DNA from: Austropuccinia psidii
Lineage: Eukaryota; Basidiomycota; Pucciniomycetes; Pucciniales; Sphaerophragmiaceae
Reading direction: 5' to 3'
NCBI GenBank assembly: GCA_023105745.1
Contig: JALGQZ010000007.1
Location: 51,751,569 to 51,815,568 of the forward strand
DNA length: 64,000 bases
The position numbers and the translations under genes were made by a program. Of this stretch, positions 14,157 through 24,631 are shown piece by piece; positions within the stretch are counted from its first letter, which is position 1, and each line of letters begins with the position of its first letter. Below the pieces are notes generated by a model. That model was not told the origin of the DNA. It ran no database searches and saw only the letters and a program-made list of their open reading frames with translations.

Positions 14157-14168
14157 TTCCCTACCACC
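14157..14168 (-). other. Polypurine tract of element C
   Basis: GGTGGTAGGGAA on the minus strand directly abuts the 3' LTR start. It matches the tracts of elements B and E in position and sequence. Confidence 0.8.
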
Positions 14169-14274
14169 AAAAAAGATTGTACCACAATCTGATATGTGTG
14201 ATTAGGGTATCATCCACTGTCCTACCTCTTCAATAGAATTTGTTAGTCTTGAAGCTCAATAATGCTTAACTTTT

Positions 14275-16133
14275 TTATTTTTCAGGTTTTCTTTCATGTC
14301 TGAATCTTCTTAGTAATTTGTCAGCATTTGTTATATCTTTCTCAAGTAGCCATTCATCTTCCTGAGTTGAATTTCTATACCTTACAAGGTATTCCCTTTC
14401 TTTTTTGTTTCTTGTCCTTCTTTCTTTAAGGACTTTTACTATTTTCTTTTCCTCTCCTTCCTCCAAGGGGGGAATCTCAAGTGGGGGTTTATTTCTTAGT
14501 GGAAATAACTCCTTGTCACTTGAACTGTAAGGTTTTATCAGACTTACAGGGAAAGTTGGGTGTTTGTTCATTAGTTCACCTGTGAGTTCTAATTGCACAG
14601 CATTGGGTCCATGGAGTGCTTTTATCATAAATGGTCCTGCAAAGGAATCTTTCAATTTCTTTGGGCCTTTTATGTTATTGAAATTAAGGGTTGATACTAA
14701 AACCAAGTCTCCTATTTTGAAATCAGGTGGTTTATGACTTTTATCCCATCTTTCTTTTGCATATTTAAAAGAATCTTGCATGCATCTGTTTGCATGGTGT
14801 CTTGCTTTGTCAAGCATTATCTTGAAACTGCTTGCTGTTGGATGTATATCCACTAAGTCCTTTTTGAGGGTGTCATAAGGAAGTCTTGGATTCCAACCTT
14901 TCTCTAGCATTGCTGGTGTTTTGCCAGTAGAAGAATGGATTGATGTTTTATATGCCAGTTCAAGTGCTGGTATTAGTGTACACCAATCATGGGTAAAACC
15001 ATCAGAATCTTTGAATTCTAGCCCATAAGCACAGAATCTTCTGATCATATCCTCTAGGGTCTGTATCATTCTTTCTGCTAGACCATCAGTTTGAGGATGA
15101 TAAGCTGTTGAGAATGATAATTTTGTCCCAAACAAGTTATGGAGATTTGTCCATAATGCTGAAGTGAACTTTGGGTCTCTGTCACTTATAATATTTTGGA
15201 ATAAGCCTGTGTGGCTAATGACTTTATTCCATATCATTATGGCTGTATCCATAGCTGTGTGAGCTTTATGACATGGTAAGAGCATGGGAGTTTTACTGTA
15301 CCTGTCAACTAACACTAGGCATGCATTATAACTCCTGTCTCCTCCTGGAGGTAAGGCTGTTACCCAATCCATATGAACTATTTCCCATGGGGATTTTGGT
15401 TCTTGGATTTGGATCATCATTCCAAATTTCTTTCCTGTGGCTCTGTTGGCTTTTTGACATCTGTCACAGGTTTGGCAGTACTCTGCAACATCTTTCTTCC
15501 AATTTGGCCACCAAGAGCAGGTTTTCACCCTCTCTAGTGTCCTATCTTCTGAGAGATGTCCAGATGCAACACTATCATGACAATCATGTAAAATAGTGTT
15601 TATTAGTGTTCTATCTGTTAAGGCCATAACACATGTGTGTTTTGTTCTATGGTAAAGGATTCCATCAAGGAGGTGAAATCTTCCTTCATCATATGCCTTT
15701 TTCCATATTTCATCTAGTTTTGATGAAAGTGATGGATCTTTGCAGTCTTTCATTAGAAGTTGGCTTAATATATGGCAATTTTTGTCTGTCTTATAGCTTT
15801 CTTTAACTTGGTTAAAGAATTCTGTGCCAATGTCTGTAACACATATTCCTTCTATATGGTGCTCCTCTTGTGGTACCCATGCTGGATTGTCAGGGGTATT
15901 TGCTAGAGCCCATCTACTAAGACCATCTGCATTTTTATGAATATTCCCAGATTTATGAACAATAGTCATATTTCCTCTATATTCTTGGATAGCAATTTGC
16001 CATCTCAGCATATGTCTATTTGGAGTCTTCATATTTAATAGTGATTTCACAGCATTACAGTCTGTGATTACATCAAATACTGTGCCATCCAAATAATAAT
16101 GCAGTTTTTATAAATCCCATACTAGGCATAAGC
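14275..16133 (-). pseudogene. Element C Pol, end of RNase H through integrase and chromodomain tail
   Basis: The open frame 16092-14275 (605 residues) starts in RNase H (DVITDC) and carries an HHCC zinc-binding region (C-X2-C in CQTCDRCQ), the integrase core (MDWV, SDRDPKF, AERM as D, D, E) and a C-terminal chromodomain-like segment with EYLVRYR and DEW, ending in RRFRHERKP. Upstream the frame continues to about 16133 past a TAA stop at 16108-16110. It is separated from the Gag-Pol frame by a 5-bp tandem duplication (ATTCCATTCC on the plus strand, 16134-16143). Both defects lie inside RNase H, so this was one pol gene that has broken. The integrase itself looks intact. Confidence 0.92.
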
Positions 16134-19100
16134 ATTCCATTCCATTTGGCTTGCTCCATACCTTGCTTCTGTTGGCTTTATCTGCCTTGAAATGAAACAA
16201 ATTGGTCCTTCCACTGGTTTGTCATTGATAATTTGTGTTTGGTGAAGTGCAGCACCTAGTCCTTCTCCACAAGCATCAATGTACAGTTTGAAGGGTAGTT
16301 TCCAATCTGGCATCAGAAGAAATGGGGCATTTGTTAAGGAATTTTTCAATTCTTCATATGCCTTGACTCTTTCTTCTGTCATCTCATAGACTGTTTGTTG
16401 GTCACATAGCTTATACAAGGATTTAGCAATCTTTGCAAAGTCCTTTATATGCTGTCTATAGTAACCAGCAAATCCTAGAAATGATTGCATTTCTTTTTTG
16501 GTTTGAGGCATTGGCTTAAGTAGTACTGCTGCTACTTTATTTTTGTCTATGCCTAGACTAAGGCCAGATACTACATGTCCTAGTGCCTTTAATTCACTGT
16601 ATGCAAAATGACATTTTTTCAAGGAAATTTTCATATTTACTTGGACTATTTTCTGTAATACCCTTTCTAGTCTTGTAAGGTGATTTTCCCAAGTTTCTGA
16701 GCAAACTATGATATCATCAATATAGATAATCAACCATCCTTCTGATAATTCTTCAGGGAATATTGTATTCATCATTCTTTGATAATGGGAAGGTGCATTT
16801 TTTATTCCAAATGGCATTCTTAAGTATTCAAAAATTCCACAATGGACTATTATTCTTATTAATTTCTTGGCATTGTCTGTTAAGACATTTTGATGAAAAC
16901 CCTTCAGAGCATCCATAGCTGTGATGAACTTAGCTTGTGAAAATTGGGTTAATGTCTCATGGATTCTGGGTATTGGATATCTGTCTGGAATGGTATAGGT
17001 ATTCAGGGCTCTGAAGTCTCCTACCATCCTTGATTTTCCATTATGCCAAGTTATAATGACAGGTGTAGTAACTTCTACTTGTTCATTATGTCCAACCTTT
17101 CTTAATACTCCAAGGTCCATTAATTCTTTAATGTGCACTTCTAAGGCTTCTCTAGCTCTTGGACTGGCTGGATAAGCAGGTCTTCTTAATAAAGGTGGGT
17201 AAGGTTTTTCTACATTAAGAATTATATCCACTTCATGTTCAATTATGGCACCTAGTGGCTCTTTGTCAGTTGCAAAGGCATTTTTATACTTAAATAAGAG
17301 ATCAATCAATTTTTCTTTCATTTTTTCTGTTAATTCTTGATTGAATTCTGCCTCTATGAGTTGTTCAGATATAAAAAGTTCCTTTTCTGGAATTTTTTCT
17401 TCATTCTTAATAACTGTGATTTGTTTTTTGTTATTTAAGAATCCAAACTTTTGTCTTTTGTTATCTCCTATGGTAAAATATCTATCCTTTTGGTTGGAGA
17501 TATCTATACCATAGATTGATAAGTAGTCATTCCCAAGTATGAAATGATTACTAGTACAGTTGTCCATTACTACAAACTCTACTTTAATTCTGACACATTG
17601 TGAGGGATGAGGAAAAATTAGTGTTAAATCAATTATTCCAAGGGGCTTCATGCTCTGACTTGCACTACTAAATTTGACACCTTGTATTGGCATAAGTTTT
17701 TCTTGCCAGTCTGGGACAATGGTTTTCAAATAACTTTTGCCAACACAAGTGCAATATGCTCCTGTATCCAAGTTAACCTTTCCTTCTTGGTTATCAACCA
17801 TAACAATACTAATACTTGATTTTCCAGCTGTATATCCCATTCCTCTTGCAGGTTTGGTTCTATACATTTTGGCATCTTGTATGTTTGTCAGATTTGTGTC
17901 AGATGTTCCAACTTGTGGCAAGTTTGAGTTAACATCCAGTACTTCATAAATTATATCAATATTATTAATTTGTGCATTAATTATATTGATTTCATCACTT
18001 TCAGAGCTTCCTGACTCTTCTGTCTCTTTTTCAGAGTCTGATTCCTCTTCTTTGTCATTGTGGTTTTCTGTTTCCACAATTTCATTAATCTTTGCTTTTT
18101 TAAGGCAATTATTGGCTAAGTGTCCAATACCTCCACATTTATGGCATTTTCTTTGCTCATTATTGTTGGATGTATTGGGCTTAAAGGATTCTTTTGATTT
18201 ATCTTTTTTGATAAATGGTTTATTTGGGCTTTTAATGTCCAATTTTTTCCAAGTCCTGCCAATTTTTGTTCTTGTCACTATATCTTCTAGTGCATTTATA
18301 TACTCTTCTGTGGAGCATGGTTCTATGCACCTGCTTCTTAGGGCATGTTCTAGTTCCCCTCCACATTTTTTAAGTATTTTCATATGCACCATCTTCTGTG
18401 ACATTTCTGGGTACAGTGCATTAAGCCTTTCAACTTGTTTTAAGAACCAAGTTAAAGTTTTATCTTTCTCTGGGTCAAAGAAAGATTTTTCAAATGCATT
18501 TTCTATCTTATACCTCCAGGCATCATTTGCCCACTTGGTGATTATTTCTTGTTTCCACCAAGACCAGGTATTTTTACCATTTGTCTGTCTTATGCCATAA
18601 TACCATCTTTTTGCAGATTTCTCAAATAATGAATGTAATCTTGCAGTGATTAATTCATCTGGTATGGCATAGTCTTCTTGTAACATGTCAATTGTTTTAA
18701 TAAATGACATGTGGTCATATTCACCTTCTCCTGTGAATGTTGGCCATTCCTTCAATTGAGGTGCTTCTTTCATTAAGACTTGGTTATTGTCTTGGTGACT
18801 CAAGTCTGTTATGAAAGGATTTGACAATTCGTCTTTTGTTTCAACAGGGCTTCTTATATGAGAAAATGGTGTTGATAACTTTGGCATATTTAAATTAGCC
18901 TCATTAATTTTATCCATTTTTTCTGTAATAAGCCTTATTTCACTTTGAATATCATCTTTCAGATGCATTCTTGCTTCATCACTTTTTTCCACATGGTCCA
19001 AAAGTAATTTTTGGTGTGATGAAGTCTTTTCTTCAAATTTTTCTACAGAAATACTTAATTTATTTAATTTTTCTGTAAGATTGTCAATACTCACATCATC

Positions 19101-20078
19101 ATTGATTGTCAAAGTCTTGTCTTTGATATCTTTTATGTATTTATACAATTCTTGTTGTCCTTTTATTAATTTTTGAGTATTGTCAATTAAATTCTTTGGT
19201 TTATTATTTTCAACAATAAACTTAATGTTGTCAATTTCTTTTTTGTTTTGCACAACAATTTTTGTTAAAGAAGATAAATTGTTATTTATTTCTTGTAGTG
19301 ATAATAAACTATTTTTAATTTCTTTTAGAGGTAATATACTATTTTTAATTTCTGTTAAAGTATTTACAACATCTTTGGACAAGGTTATTTCTTTGGGAAA
19401 TGAGGTGGTCTCATTCTTTGCTGTTCCTTGTCCTTGAATTCCATCAAGGTTCTGGCCATGTTGAAAACATTGTCCATGGCATCCTTTTGGATTCTTGGGA
19501 TTCTGTAACTTGGGGAATATGGTTTCCTCCAATGCTTTTTCTTGTTCTTCTTCCCTTCTTGGGGAAGTGGGTTGGCTTGAGGCTTGCTGGTAGAGGCTAC
19601 TGGTGCTTCTTCCTTGGTTGCCTCCCTCTTTTTGGCATGATAATCCTTGATTTTTTTGATTTGAGGTTTGGATGACAGTGGATTCCATCCATTGGAGTAT
19701 TTCACTATCTCCTCCTCTTTGAGGAACTTTTTCAGGATGTGCCAGGAGTTCATCACTCCTTGGTTTATTTGAGGCAGCATTTCCCAGTCTTTGTCCTTGT
19801 ATACTGTGTAATACTGCTTGTACTGGCTCATGTAGATGTCTATTTGAGCCCTCTGAATGTGATTTGTACCTGTTTGAGTTACTCATACTTAGTTCCAATT
19901 CAGGCTCAGATATCATGGGCATTTCTGGGACTTGCCTTTGGGATAAGGCACTTCCTTGTGTGGATTCTGTTCCACTGGGGATATTGCCCTTTCTTTTCCC
20001 TTTTGAGGGATCAATTCTACCTCTGAGTCCAGCTCCATCTGATTGGATGGAGTATTGGGAACCTCTTCTGGTAGTCAT
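16122..20078 (-). CDS. Element C Gag-Pol frame (Gag, protease, RT, part of RNase H)
   Basis: This is an uninterrupted 1318-residue frame. Residues 1-230 overlap ORF1 and are rich in Q, S, G and N. Residues about 235-430 are predicted coiled coil with leucine/isoleucine heptads. A capsid-like region follows ([13 protein letters not shown], then tryptophan-rich stretches), a CCHC knuckle ([14 protein letters not shown]) near 643, protease DTGA near 768, RT with YIDDII near 1118, and RNase H up to a frameshift at its end. The ATG at 20078 is conserved in B (24049) and sits just upstream of a predicted 3' splice site, so this product would need unspliced RNA. Alternatively translation could enter from ORF1 by a -1 shift. 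Loss of RNase H and integrase from this frame should make it non-autonomous. Confidence 0.88.
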   Translation of the reverse strand: MTTRRGSQYSIQSDGAGLRGRIDPSKGKRKGNIPSGTESTQGSALSQRQVPEMPMISEPELELSMSNSNRYKSHSEGSNRHLHEPVQAVLHSIQGQRLGNAASNKPRSDELLAHPEKVPQRGGDSEILQWMESTVIQTSNQKNQGLSCQKEGGNQGRSTSSLYQQASSQPTSPRREEEQEKALEETIFPKLQNPKNPKGCHGQCFQHGQNLDGIQGQGTAKNETTSFPKEITLSKDVVNTLTEIKNSILPLKEIKNSLLSLQEINNNLSSLTKIVVQNKKEIDNIKFIVENNKPKNLIDNTQKLIKGQQELYKYIKDIKDKTLTINDDVSIDNLTEKLNKLSISVEKFEEKTSSHQKLLLDHVEKSDEARMHLKDDIQSEIRLITEKMDKINEANLNMPKLSTPFSHIRSPVETKDELSNPFITDLSHQDNNQVLMKEAPQLKEWPTFTGEGEYDHMSFIKTIDMLQEDYAIPDELITARLHSLFEKSAKRWYYGIRQTNGKNTWSWWKQEIITKWANDAWRYKIENAFEKSFFDPEKDKTLTWFLKQVERLNALYPEMSQKMVHMKILKKCGGELEHALRSRCIEPCSTEEYINALEDIVTRTKIGRTWKKLDIKSPNKPFIKKDKSKESFKPNTSNNNEQRKCHKCGGIGHLANNCLKKAKINEIVETENHNDKEEESDSEKETEESGSSESDEINIINAQINNIDIIYEVLDVNSNLPQVGTSDTNLTNIQDAKMYRTKPARGMGYTAGKSSISIVMVDNQEGKVNLDTGAYCTCVGKSYLKTIVPDWQEKLMPIQGVKFSSASQSMKPLGIIDLTLIFPHPSQCVRIKVEFVVMDNCTSNHFILGNDYLSIYGIDISNQKDRYFTIGDNKRQKFGFLNNKKQITVIKNEEKIPEKELFISEQLIEAEFNQELTEKMKEKLIDLLFKYKNAFATDKEPLGAIIEHEVDIILNVEKPYPPLLRRPAYPASPRAREALEVHIKELMDLGVLRKVGHNEQVEVTTPVIITWHNGKSRMVGDFRALNTYTIPDRYPIPRIHETLTQFSQAKFITAMDALKGFHQNVLTDNAKKLIRIIVHCGIFEYLRMPFGIKNAPSHYQRMMNTIFPEELSEGWLIIYIDDIIVCSETWENHLTRLERVLQKIVQVNMKISLKKCHFAYSELKALGHVVSGLSLGIDKNKVAAVLLKPMPQTKKEMQSFLGFAGYYRQHIKDFAKIAKSLYKLCDQQTVYEMTEERVKAYEELKNSLTNAPFLLMPDWKLPFKLYIDACGEGLGAALHQTQIINDKPVEGPICFISRQIKPTEARYGASQMEWNAYA

Positions 20079-20303
20079 AATTTAAAGAATAAGAAAAAAT
20101 AAAAGTATTTTAGAATAAAACTCTTTTATGGCAATTTAAAAAGAGGTGCTCACCTTCAGAGTCTTGAATGGTGGGCCCTGGAAAGTCTAATTTCTTAGCT
20201 TTCTTTCTTTTGGTGATAACTGGTGTTGGAGAACTTTGACAAGTTTCTTCCACCAATCTCTCAACAGTAGCTTGGTTGTCTTCTGTTGGGTTATCTTCAA
20301 ACA
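19385..20303 (-). CDS. Element C spliced ORF1 overlapping gag (three exons)
   Basis: This is my own gene model. Exons on the minus strand are 20303-20154, 20067-19936 and 19869-19385. Introns are 20153-20068 (GTGAGC...TACCAG, 86 nt) and 19935-19870 (GCAAGT...AACAG, 66 nt, GC-AG type with CTAA branch-like word). Joined, they give about 255 codons with no stop, ending in HFPKK. Exon 1 begins with TG after a TTTTTTAG acceptor, so an upstream exon ending in A could supply a split ATG. The protein has an aromatic-rich middle (WEMLPQ, GWNPLS), a lysine-rich patch ([12 protein letters not shown]) and an end with [11 protein letters not shown]. It is in the +1 frame relative to Gag-Pol. No function is recognised; nucleic-acid binding or nuclear targeting is a guess from the basic patch. 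Element B has the same model. Confidence 0.68.
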
Positions 20304-20589
20304 CTAAAAAAGACAAATAAATATAAGTCTTTTTATAAGAAGTGTTATTTTTGGCAAGATATGGCAATTTTCCACGTAGAAATTGCTTTTATATCTTTGA
20401 AAAATTGAAATAAATAAAGAAATGAATAAAAATGAATAAAAATAACTTTTTTATTTGTTTTTAATATTTTTTAATATTTTTTATATATTTTTTATTTTTG
20501 AATAATAAGATAAAAAATGAATATGATTCTTATAAAATTAAATTATAATAAAAATTATTTTTAATTTATAGAATATCTCTTTTAATCAC

Positions 20590-20656
20590 TAGAGTCACTC
20601 AAAGAAAGTTCTTGCAAGTCTAAGGATGTGAAAAACCACGTGTAAGACAGTACAAT
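20590..20656 (-). promoter_or_regulatory. Conserved leader block of element C
   Basis: In the otherwise AT-rich leader, the minus-strand block running from TACTGTCTTACACGTGG through TTTTTCACATCC to CTTTGAGTGACTC is nearly repeated in the leader of element B (about 24400-24465). It could be a packaging or structural element, or hold the donor for ORF1 exon 1 (GA followed by GTGACT at 20598). Neither role is proven by sequence. Confidence 0.45.
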
Positions 20657-20787
20657 TGCTTTCCAAATGCCTCAATAGCTTTTAAAATCAATAAAATATA
20701 AAATTATTATATAATTTTATGATTATAAATATAATTTATTATTGGATAAACCCAAATAGAATTTTTTAAAGGTCTTTTAAGTAAATA

Positions 20788-20804
20788 TCACGGCCAGGCC
20801 ACCA
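20788..20804 (-). other. Candidate primer-binding site of element C
   Basis: Two bases after the 5' LTR, on the minus strand, is TGGTGGCCTGGCCGTGA. It starts with TGG, the complement of a tRNA CCA end. Element B has a closely similar TGGGGGCCTGGCTGTG in the same place. I cannot name the primer tRNA. Confidence 0.6.
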
Positions 20805-20806
20805 AA

Positions 20807-22834
20807 TGTAAGGTTTGACTATGAAACAATAAGTAAAAATTACTAATTTATTACTTATTGTACTCTGAATGTCCTTATAATTAAAATAAATAAGATTAAA
20901 ATAATAATAATAATAAAGAAATATTATTATTATGGTGTAAAAATATTATATTATTAAAGAAATATAATAATATAAATTAATATTATATGAAATTATAATA
21001 TTATAAATAATATATTAATATAAAATAATTAATATATCATAAAGCTCTTTATTATTGTTACCAACAAATAATAAAGGCGTAAAAAACTGTTTTTTATAAA
21101 TAAAAAACAATTAATAACAATAATATTACTAATATTAAAGTTATATATTAATATAAATACTATTTATATTAATTAAGAATTATTAAGAGTAATAATAAGA
21201 GAGAAATTATTATAATAAGATGAAATAACCTACTTTTAACACTTAAAATAATAATTTTGAGATATTTTACGCCAAAAGAATATAATACAACCTTTTCAAA
21301 TTGTATTTACAATAAAAAATAAAGAAAATTACTAAATTTCTTGATTTTACGTGGAAATGAGTTTATAGAGAGATTTATGACAAAAACAATTAAAGAATTG
21401 ATTTAATCACGTAAAAATAGTGATTAATATTAAGATGGTCTTTGGTCTTTAATAATATAAGAGTTTTATATATAAAGAATAAAGAAAATTACCTTTTATT
21501 TAATTGATTTAATGTTTTTGATGCGTCTGAGGGGTAAATAAAGTAAAAAGAGCTCTATTTATAGTAAATACCTCCCTCCTAGAGTCCAACAGGCTTCTAG
21601 TAGACGTGTAATGATCATATCCACTGGAATTGATCAATATTTTAAGGTTTGAGGGTGATTACATCATGATCAAACCATATTACATCATTATTACACCATT
21701 ATTTAGAGTCATCACTGTAACTCTAAGTTTGATGACATCAGAGGCTTGGTAGAACCCCAAATTTCGTGGATTTTATTAGTTTTAATCATAAACTAATAGT
21801 ATTCACCAATTTTATCACTCTTAAGACTGTGAAACTTAAATTAAGGTTACAGTATGTGATCATAGCTGCTCAAATTAAGCTCAAACTTTGATCCTCAATA
21901 ACTTTTAAGATTTACACGCTACAGCAATTCAGAGAGTGAATTATGATAGCCTGGCATAACCTTATTATGCTGCCAAGAGCTTTTCATTACATCATCAAAA
22001 CTCTAATTTTGATGATTTTTCTTGTAACTCATCTTTTCTGTCGAAATTCAATATTTTAAACTTCAAACCTTGATTTCAGGGGGTTATAACCTGAATTTAA
22101 TAATAAAAATTACATCATTCTTCACGAATGAACTAGGAGAATCCAACTGTGTACTTTTTTTTTAAGTTTGGAGCACTTTCACAACAAAGTGGTCAACAGC
22201 TATGTTGATTTTTATCAATAATTCATCATAGGTTTTAACCTTGTTTATAATTTGTAAAATAAAGTTCATATCTGTGTTCTTACAGTAATTACGTGGTAAC
22301 TTTATTTTTGGTTCATCATTCTATCATGTATAGTTTAGAAGATATTAGCTATGATCCTTGAATATATGCGTTGACCAAAAAAGTGCATATATTCAGGATA
22401 ATTCCTTAAGTATTAACATTGGAAATTAGCTTATTAATTGTTTTATGTGTGGATTTTCATGGGGAATCCACTGGTACAATTTACTTCACATGTTGTTTCA
22501 TTAGTGTTTGAGATAAATAAGGTTTTATGGTTTTTATAAGGTATTATACCTTATAATTCCTTAAATATTGACTTTACAGATATACCATAAAAATGGTATA
22601 TGTGTATTTTTCCATGGGGAATCCAATGGTATAATTTATTTTACATGTTGATTCATTGTTTTTTAAGTTAAACCAATTTTTGTACCAATTTATGGTACTT
22701 TTTGTATATTTAAGTAATTATTCTTAATGTGTAATTATTCTAAGTAATTTTAATATAATTATATTAAAGGTATAATTATTCTGAGTCTTTTTTGTGACCT
22801 TATTGGGTATGTGGTCATATCTCAAAGGCTCACA
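20807..22834 (-). mobile_element. 5' LTR of element C
   Basis: It is 2028 bp, the partner of 12129-14156, with about 28 substitutions and no indels by eye. It is flanked on the outer side by the GAGAC duplication at 22835-22839. It presumably holds the promoter for the minus-strand transcript. Confidence 0.95.
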
Positions 22835-24049
22835 GAGACTTTCCTTAACAGAAATTTTTTCTTCAGTTAAAGGTGTAGAATGTCTTGGCATATGTGGTTC
22901 ATGATTCTTATGAATTTGTTCCACACTTGCAATTATTTCATTCTTCAACTTCTGCCTTTCACTGTCACTTTTTTCTAAGTGTATAGCAAATTGGTTGGTA
23001 TTCTCAATTATTTTTAAGACTTGGTCTTGTAAAATTGTAAGTCGATTATTCACTTTGAAAATGGAAAATTCTTCCATCTCATCATGCTGAACTTGGCACA
23101 TGTTTTCAATTCTTTTGCAAGAATTGGTAATTGAGTCAAGTCTGGCATGTGTCACTTGGTGAAATTCAAAGTATGTTTTATCATTTTTCTTTAATTCAAC
23201 TATATCTGATGCAATTTTAGTTAGCTTTTTATCAAGGTTACCAATTTCTACATTAATACTAGTTTGTACATCAATTATTTGCGTGGAAATTTTCTGTTCA
23301 TCCTTTCCTGCTCCTTGGCTGTGAATTCCATAAGAGTCCTGGCCATATTGAAGACACTGTCCACGGCTGAAGGCTCCAATTTGGGGATCCTGTACCCTTG
23401 TGGGTAAGGTCTGTGCCAATTGGCTTTGCCTTTTCCTTTGCCTTGATGGTTCTTGGGGCCTTTCTTCTTCTGAGGTCCCTTGGGCTTGTCCTTGGACACT
23501 CCTGGAGCTGGTTTGGAGCTGGTAGACCCCACTGGTGCCTCTGTTTCCAAAGCTGGAGTCATTTCCAACTCTTCCTTCTGGTCTATAGATAAAAGACTTT
23601 GGTTCTTCAACCAATTATTTATCTTTGTGACCTTGTCTTTGCAAGACAGGGGGCTCCATCCTCCTAAGAGCTCTATGGTCTTCTCCTGACCCAGAAAGCT
23701 CTTGATGTGTAAGTAGGAATTCATGGCCCCCTGCCAAAGGCTTGGGCATATTTCCCATTCCTCTTCCTTGGCTGCTCTGAACCAATTTTTGTACTGGCAT
23801 TGATATATTTCTATTGCTGCCACTTGAAAATGGTTCAGCCCTGGAAATAATATCATGAATTAGTTCAGGCTCAGAATTCACGTCAAAATCTGTTGGTACA
23901 GACCTTGGGGAATGGGGGGCAACTCTGGCATCCTCCAGATGTGTCTTTCTTGTGGAAGATTTGGCACTTCTGGATTTGGTCTTGCCTCTTCCTTGTCCAC
24001 ATCCATCTGGTTGGGCTGAATAGTTGCTTCCATTTCTGGTATGCACCAT
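22835..24049 (-). pseudogene. Element B Gag, N-terminal part
   Basis: The frame from the ATG at 24049 (MVHTRNGS) resembles the start of element C Gag-Pol (shared T-R-x-G-S-x-Y-S-x-Q-x-D-G). It has one TAA stop at 23615-23617 and then stays open through a coiled-coil region (LTKIASDIVELKK and following heptads) to the insertion point of element C at 22839. The remainder of Gag and Pol continues at 12128. The stop lies inside the overlap with ORF1, where the ORF1 frame is still open. It could be a simple mutation, or the upstream part of this frame may not be the true route to Gag. Confidence 0.8.
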
Positions 24050-24243
24050 TTTCACGTCAATTTAAAGATAAAAGTGAAAATATAAGATAAAATACACACC
24101 TTTTGGTGGTAATTTAGCCTTTTCTGAGTTAAATAAGGTGCCTCTTTTAGCAATTTGCACCTCAATACTTTCTTCAGATTCTGGACTAGTGATATATCTT
24201 TTACTGAGTCTGTTGCCAGCTGCACAGTATTTGATTAAAGACA
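23275..24243 (-). CDS. Element B spliced ORF1 overlapping gag (three exons)
   Basis: My model: exons 24243-24100, 24035-23904 and 23840-23275. Introns are 24099-24036 (GTGTGT...TACCAG, 64 nt) and 23903-23841 (GTCTGT...TTTCCAG, 63 nt, with CTAAT as branch-like word). Joined, they give about 280 codons without a stop. Exon 2 is 132 nt, exactly as in element C, and both introns have the same phases there. The encoded protein aligns with C over NQM, LNHFQ-like, QYK, WE, MNS, GW-PLS, the lysine/glycine-rich patch and [12 protein letters not shown]. The part of exon 3 from 23856 is already an open frame of 193 codons without any splicing. Function unknown. Confidence 0.68.
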
Positions 24244-24613
24244 CTAGAAAAAATTCATAAAAGAGAAAAAATTATTTTTGATACTTTTTTAAAATATTTT
24301 TAAAGATTTTTTTATAAGTTTTATATTTTTTAATATTAAAAAATTATTCTTTTTAAAGAAAAAAATTAAAATTTAAGATTTTGAATGAAAATTAATTGAG
24401 AGTAACTCAAAGAATAATTTTCAAGTTTTTGGATGTGAAAAAGCCACGTGTAAAGACAGTATAAAATTAAACCAAATTCCTCAATGAAAAAGATTTCCAA
24501 AACAATTTCAAAAATAAGAATTCTTTTAGCTTTAAAATGAAAGAAAAAAATTATTATGTTAATATATTTTAGAGCTTAAAAATATATTAATTAAGGGTAC
24601 AAGGTTCAAAAAA

Positions 24614-24629
24614 CACAGCCAGGCCCCCA
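24614..24629 (-). other. Candidate primer-binding site of element B
   Basis: On the minus strand, two bases after the LTR, is TGGGGGCCTGGCTGTG. It is like the C element site with two differences, as expected for a conserved tRNA-type primer site. The tRNA is not identified. Confidence 0.55.
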
Positions 24630-24631
24630 AA

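Larger units (their letters stand above)
12129..22834 (-). mobile_element. Ty3/gypsy element C, complete, nested in B
   Basis: This 10,706-bp minus-strand element has two LTRs of exactly 2028 bp each (12129-14156 and 20807-22834) and a perfect 5-bp duplication. In its own direction it has a 5' LTR, PBS, leader with small exon, spliced ORF1 overlapping Gag-Pol, gag, protease, RT, RNase H, integrase, chromodomain-like tail and PPT. I counted about 28 substitutions and no indels between the LTRs (about 1.4 percent). The only clear coding damage is a 5-bp duplication and a stop inside RNase H. It is the youngest datable full element here. Confidence 0.95.

Noticed and set aside
17986..18600. A 204-codon plus-strand open frame and several others over the C Gag-Pol region (for example 19180-19437, 19400-19675).
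   Set aside because: They are the opposite strand of the Gag coding sequence. The counterpart frames in element B are not kept as such, and the proteins are leucine/serine/phenylalanine-rich as expected for antisense of polar coiled-coil codons.
23275..23300. A standard -1 slippery heptamer at the end of ORF1.
   Set aside because: In C the word T TTC CCA fits the formal pattern, but the corresponding B and G words do not, so only the similarity of position is reported.
20788..24629. Naming the primer tRNA from the PBS.
   Set aside because: The two candidate sites differ from each other and I cannot match them to a tRNA 3' end without a tRNA set.
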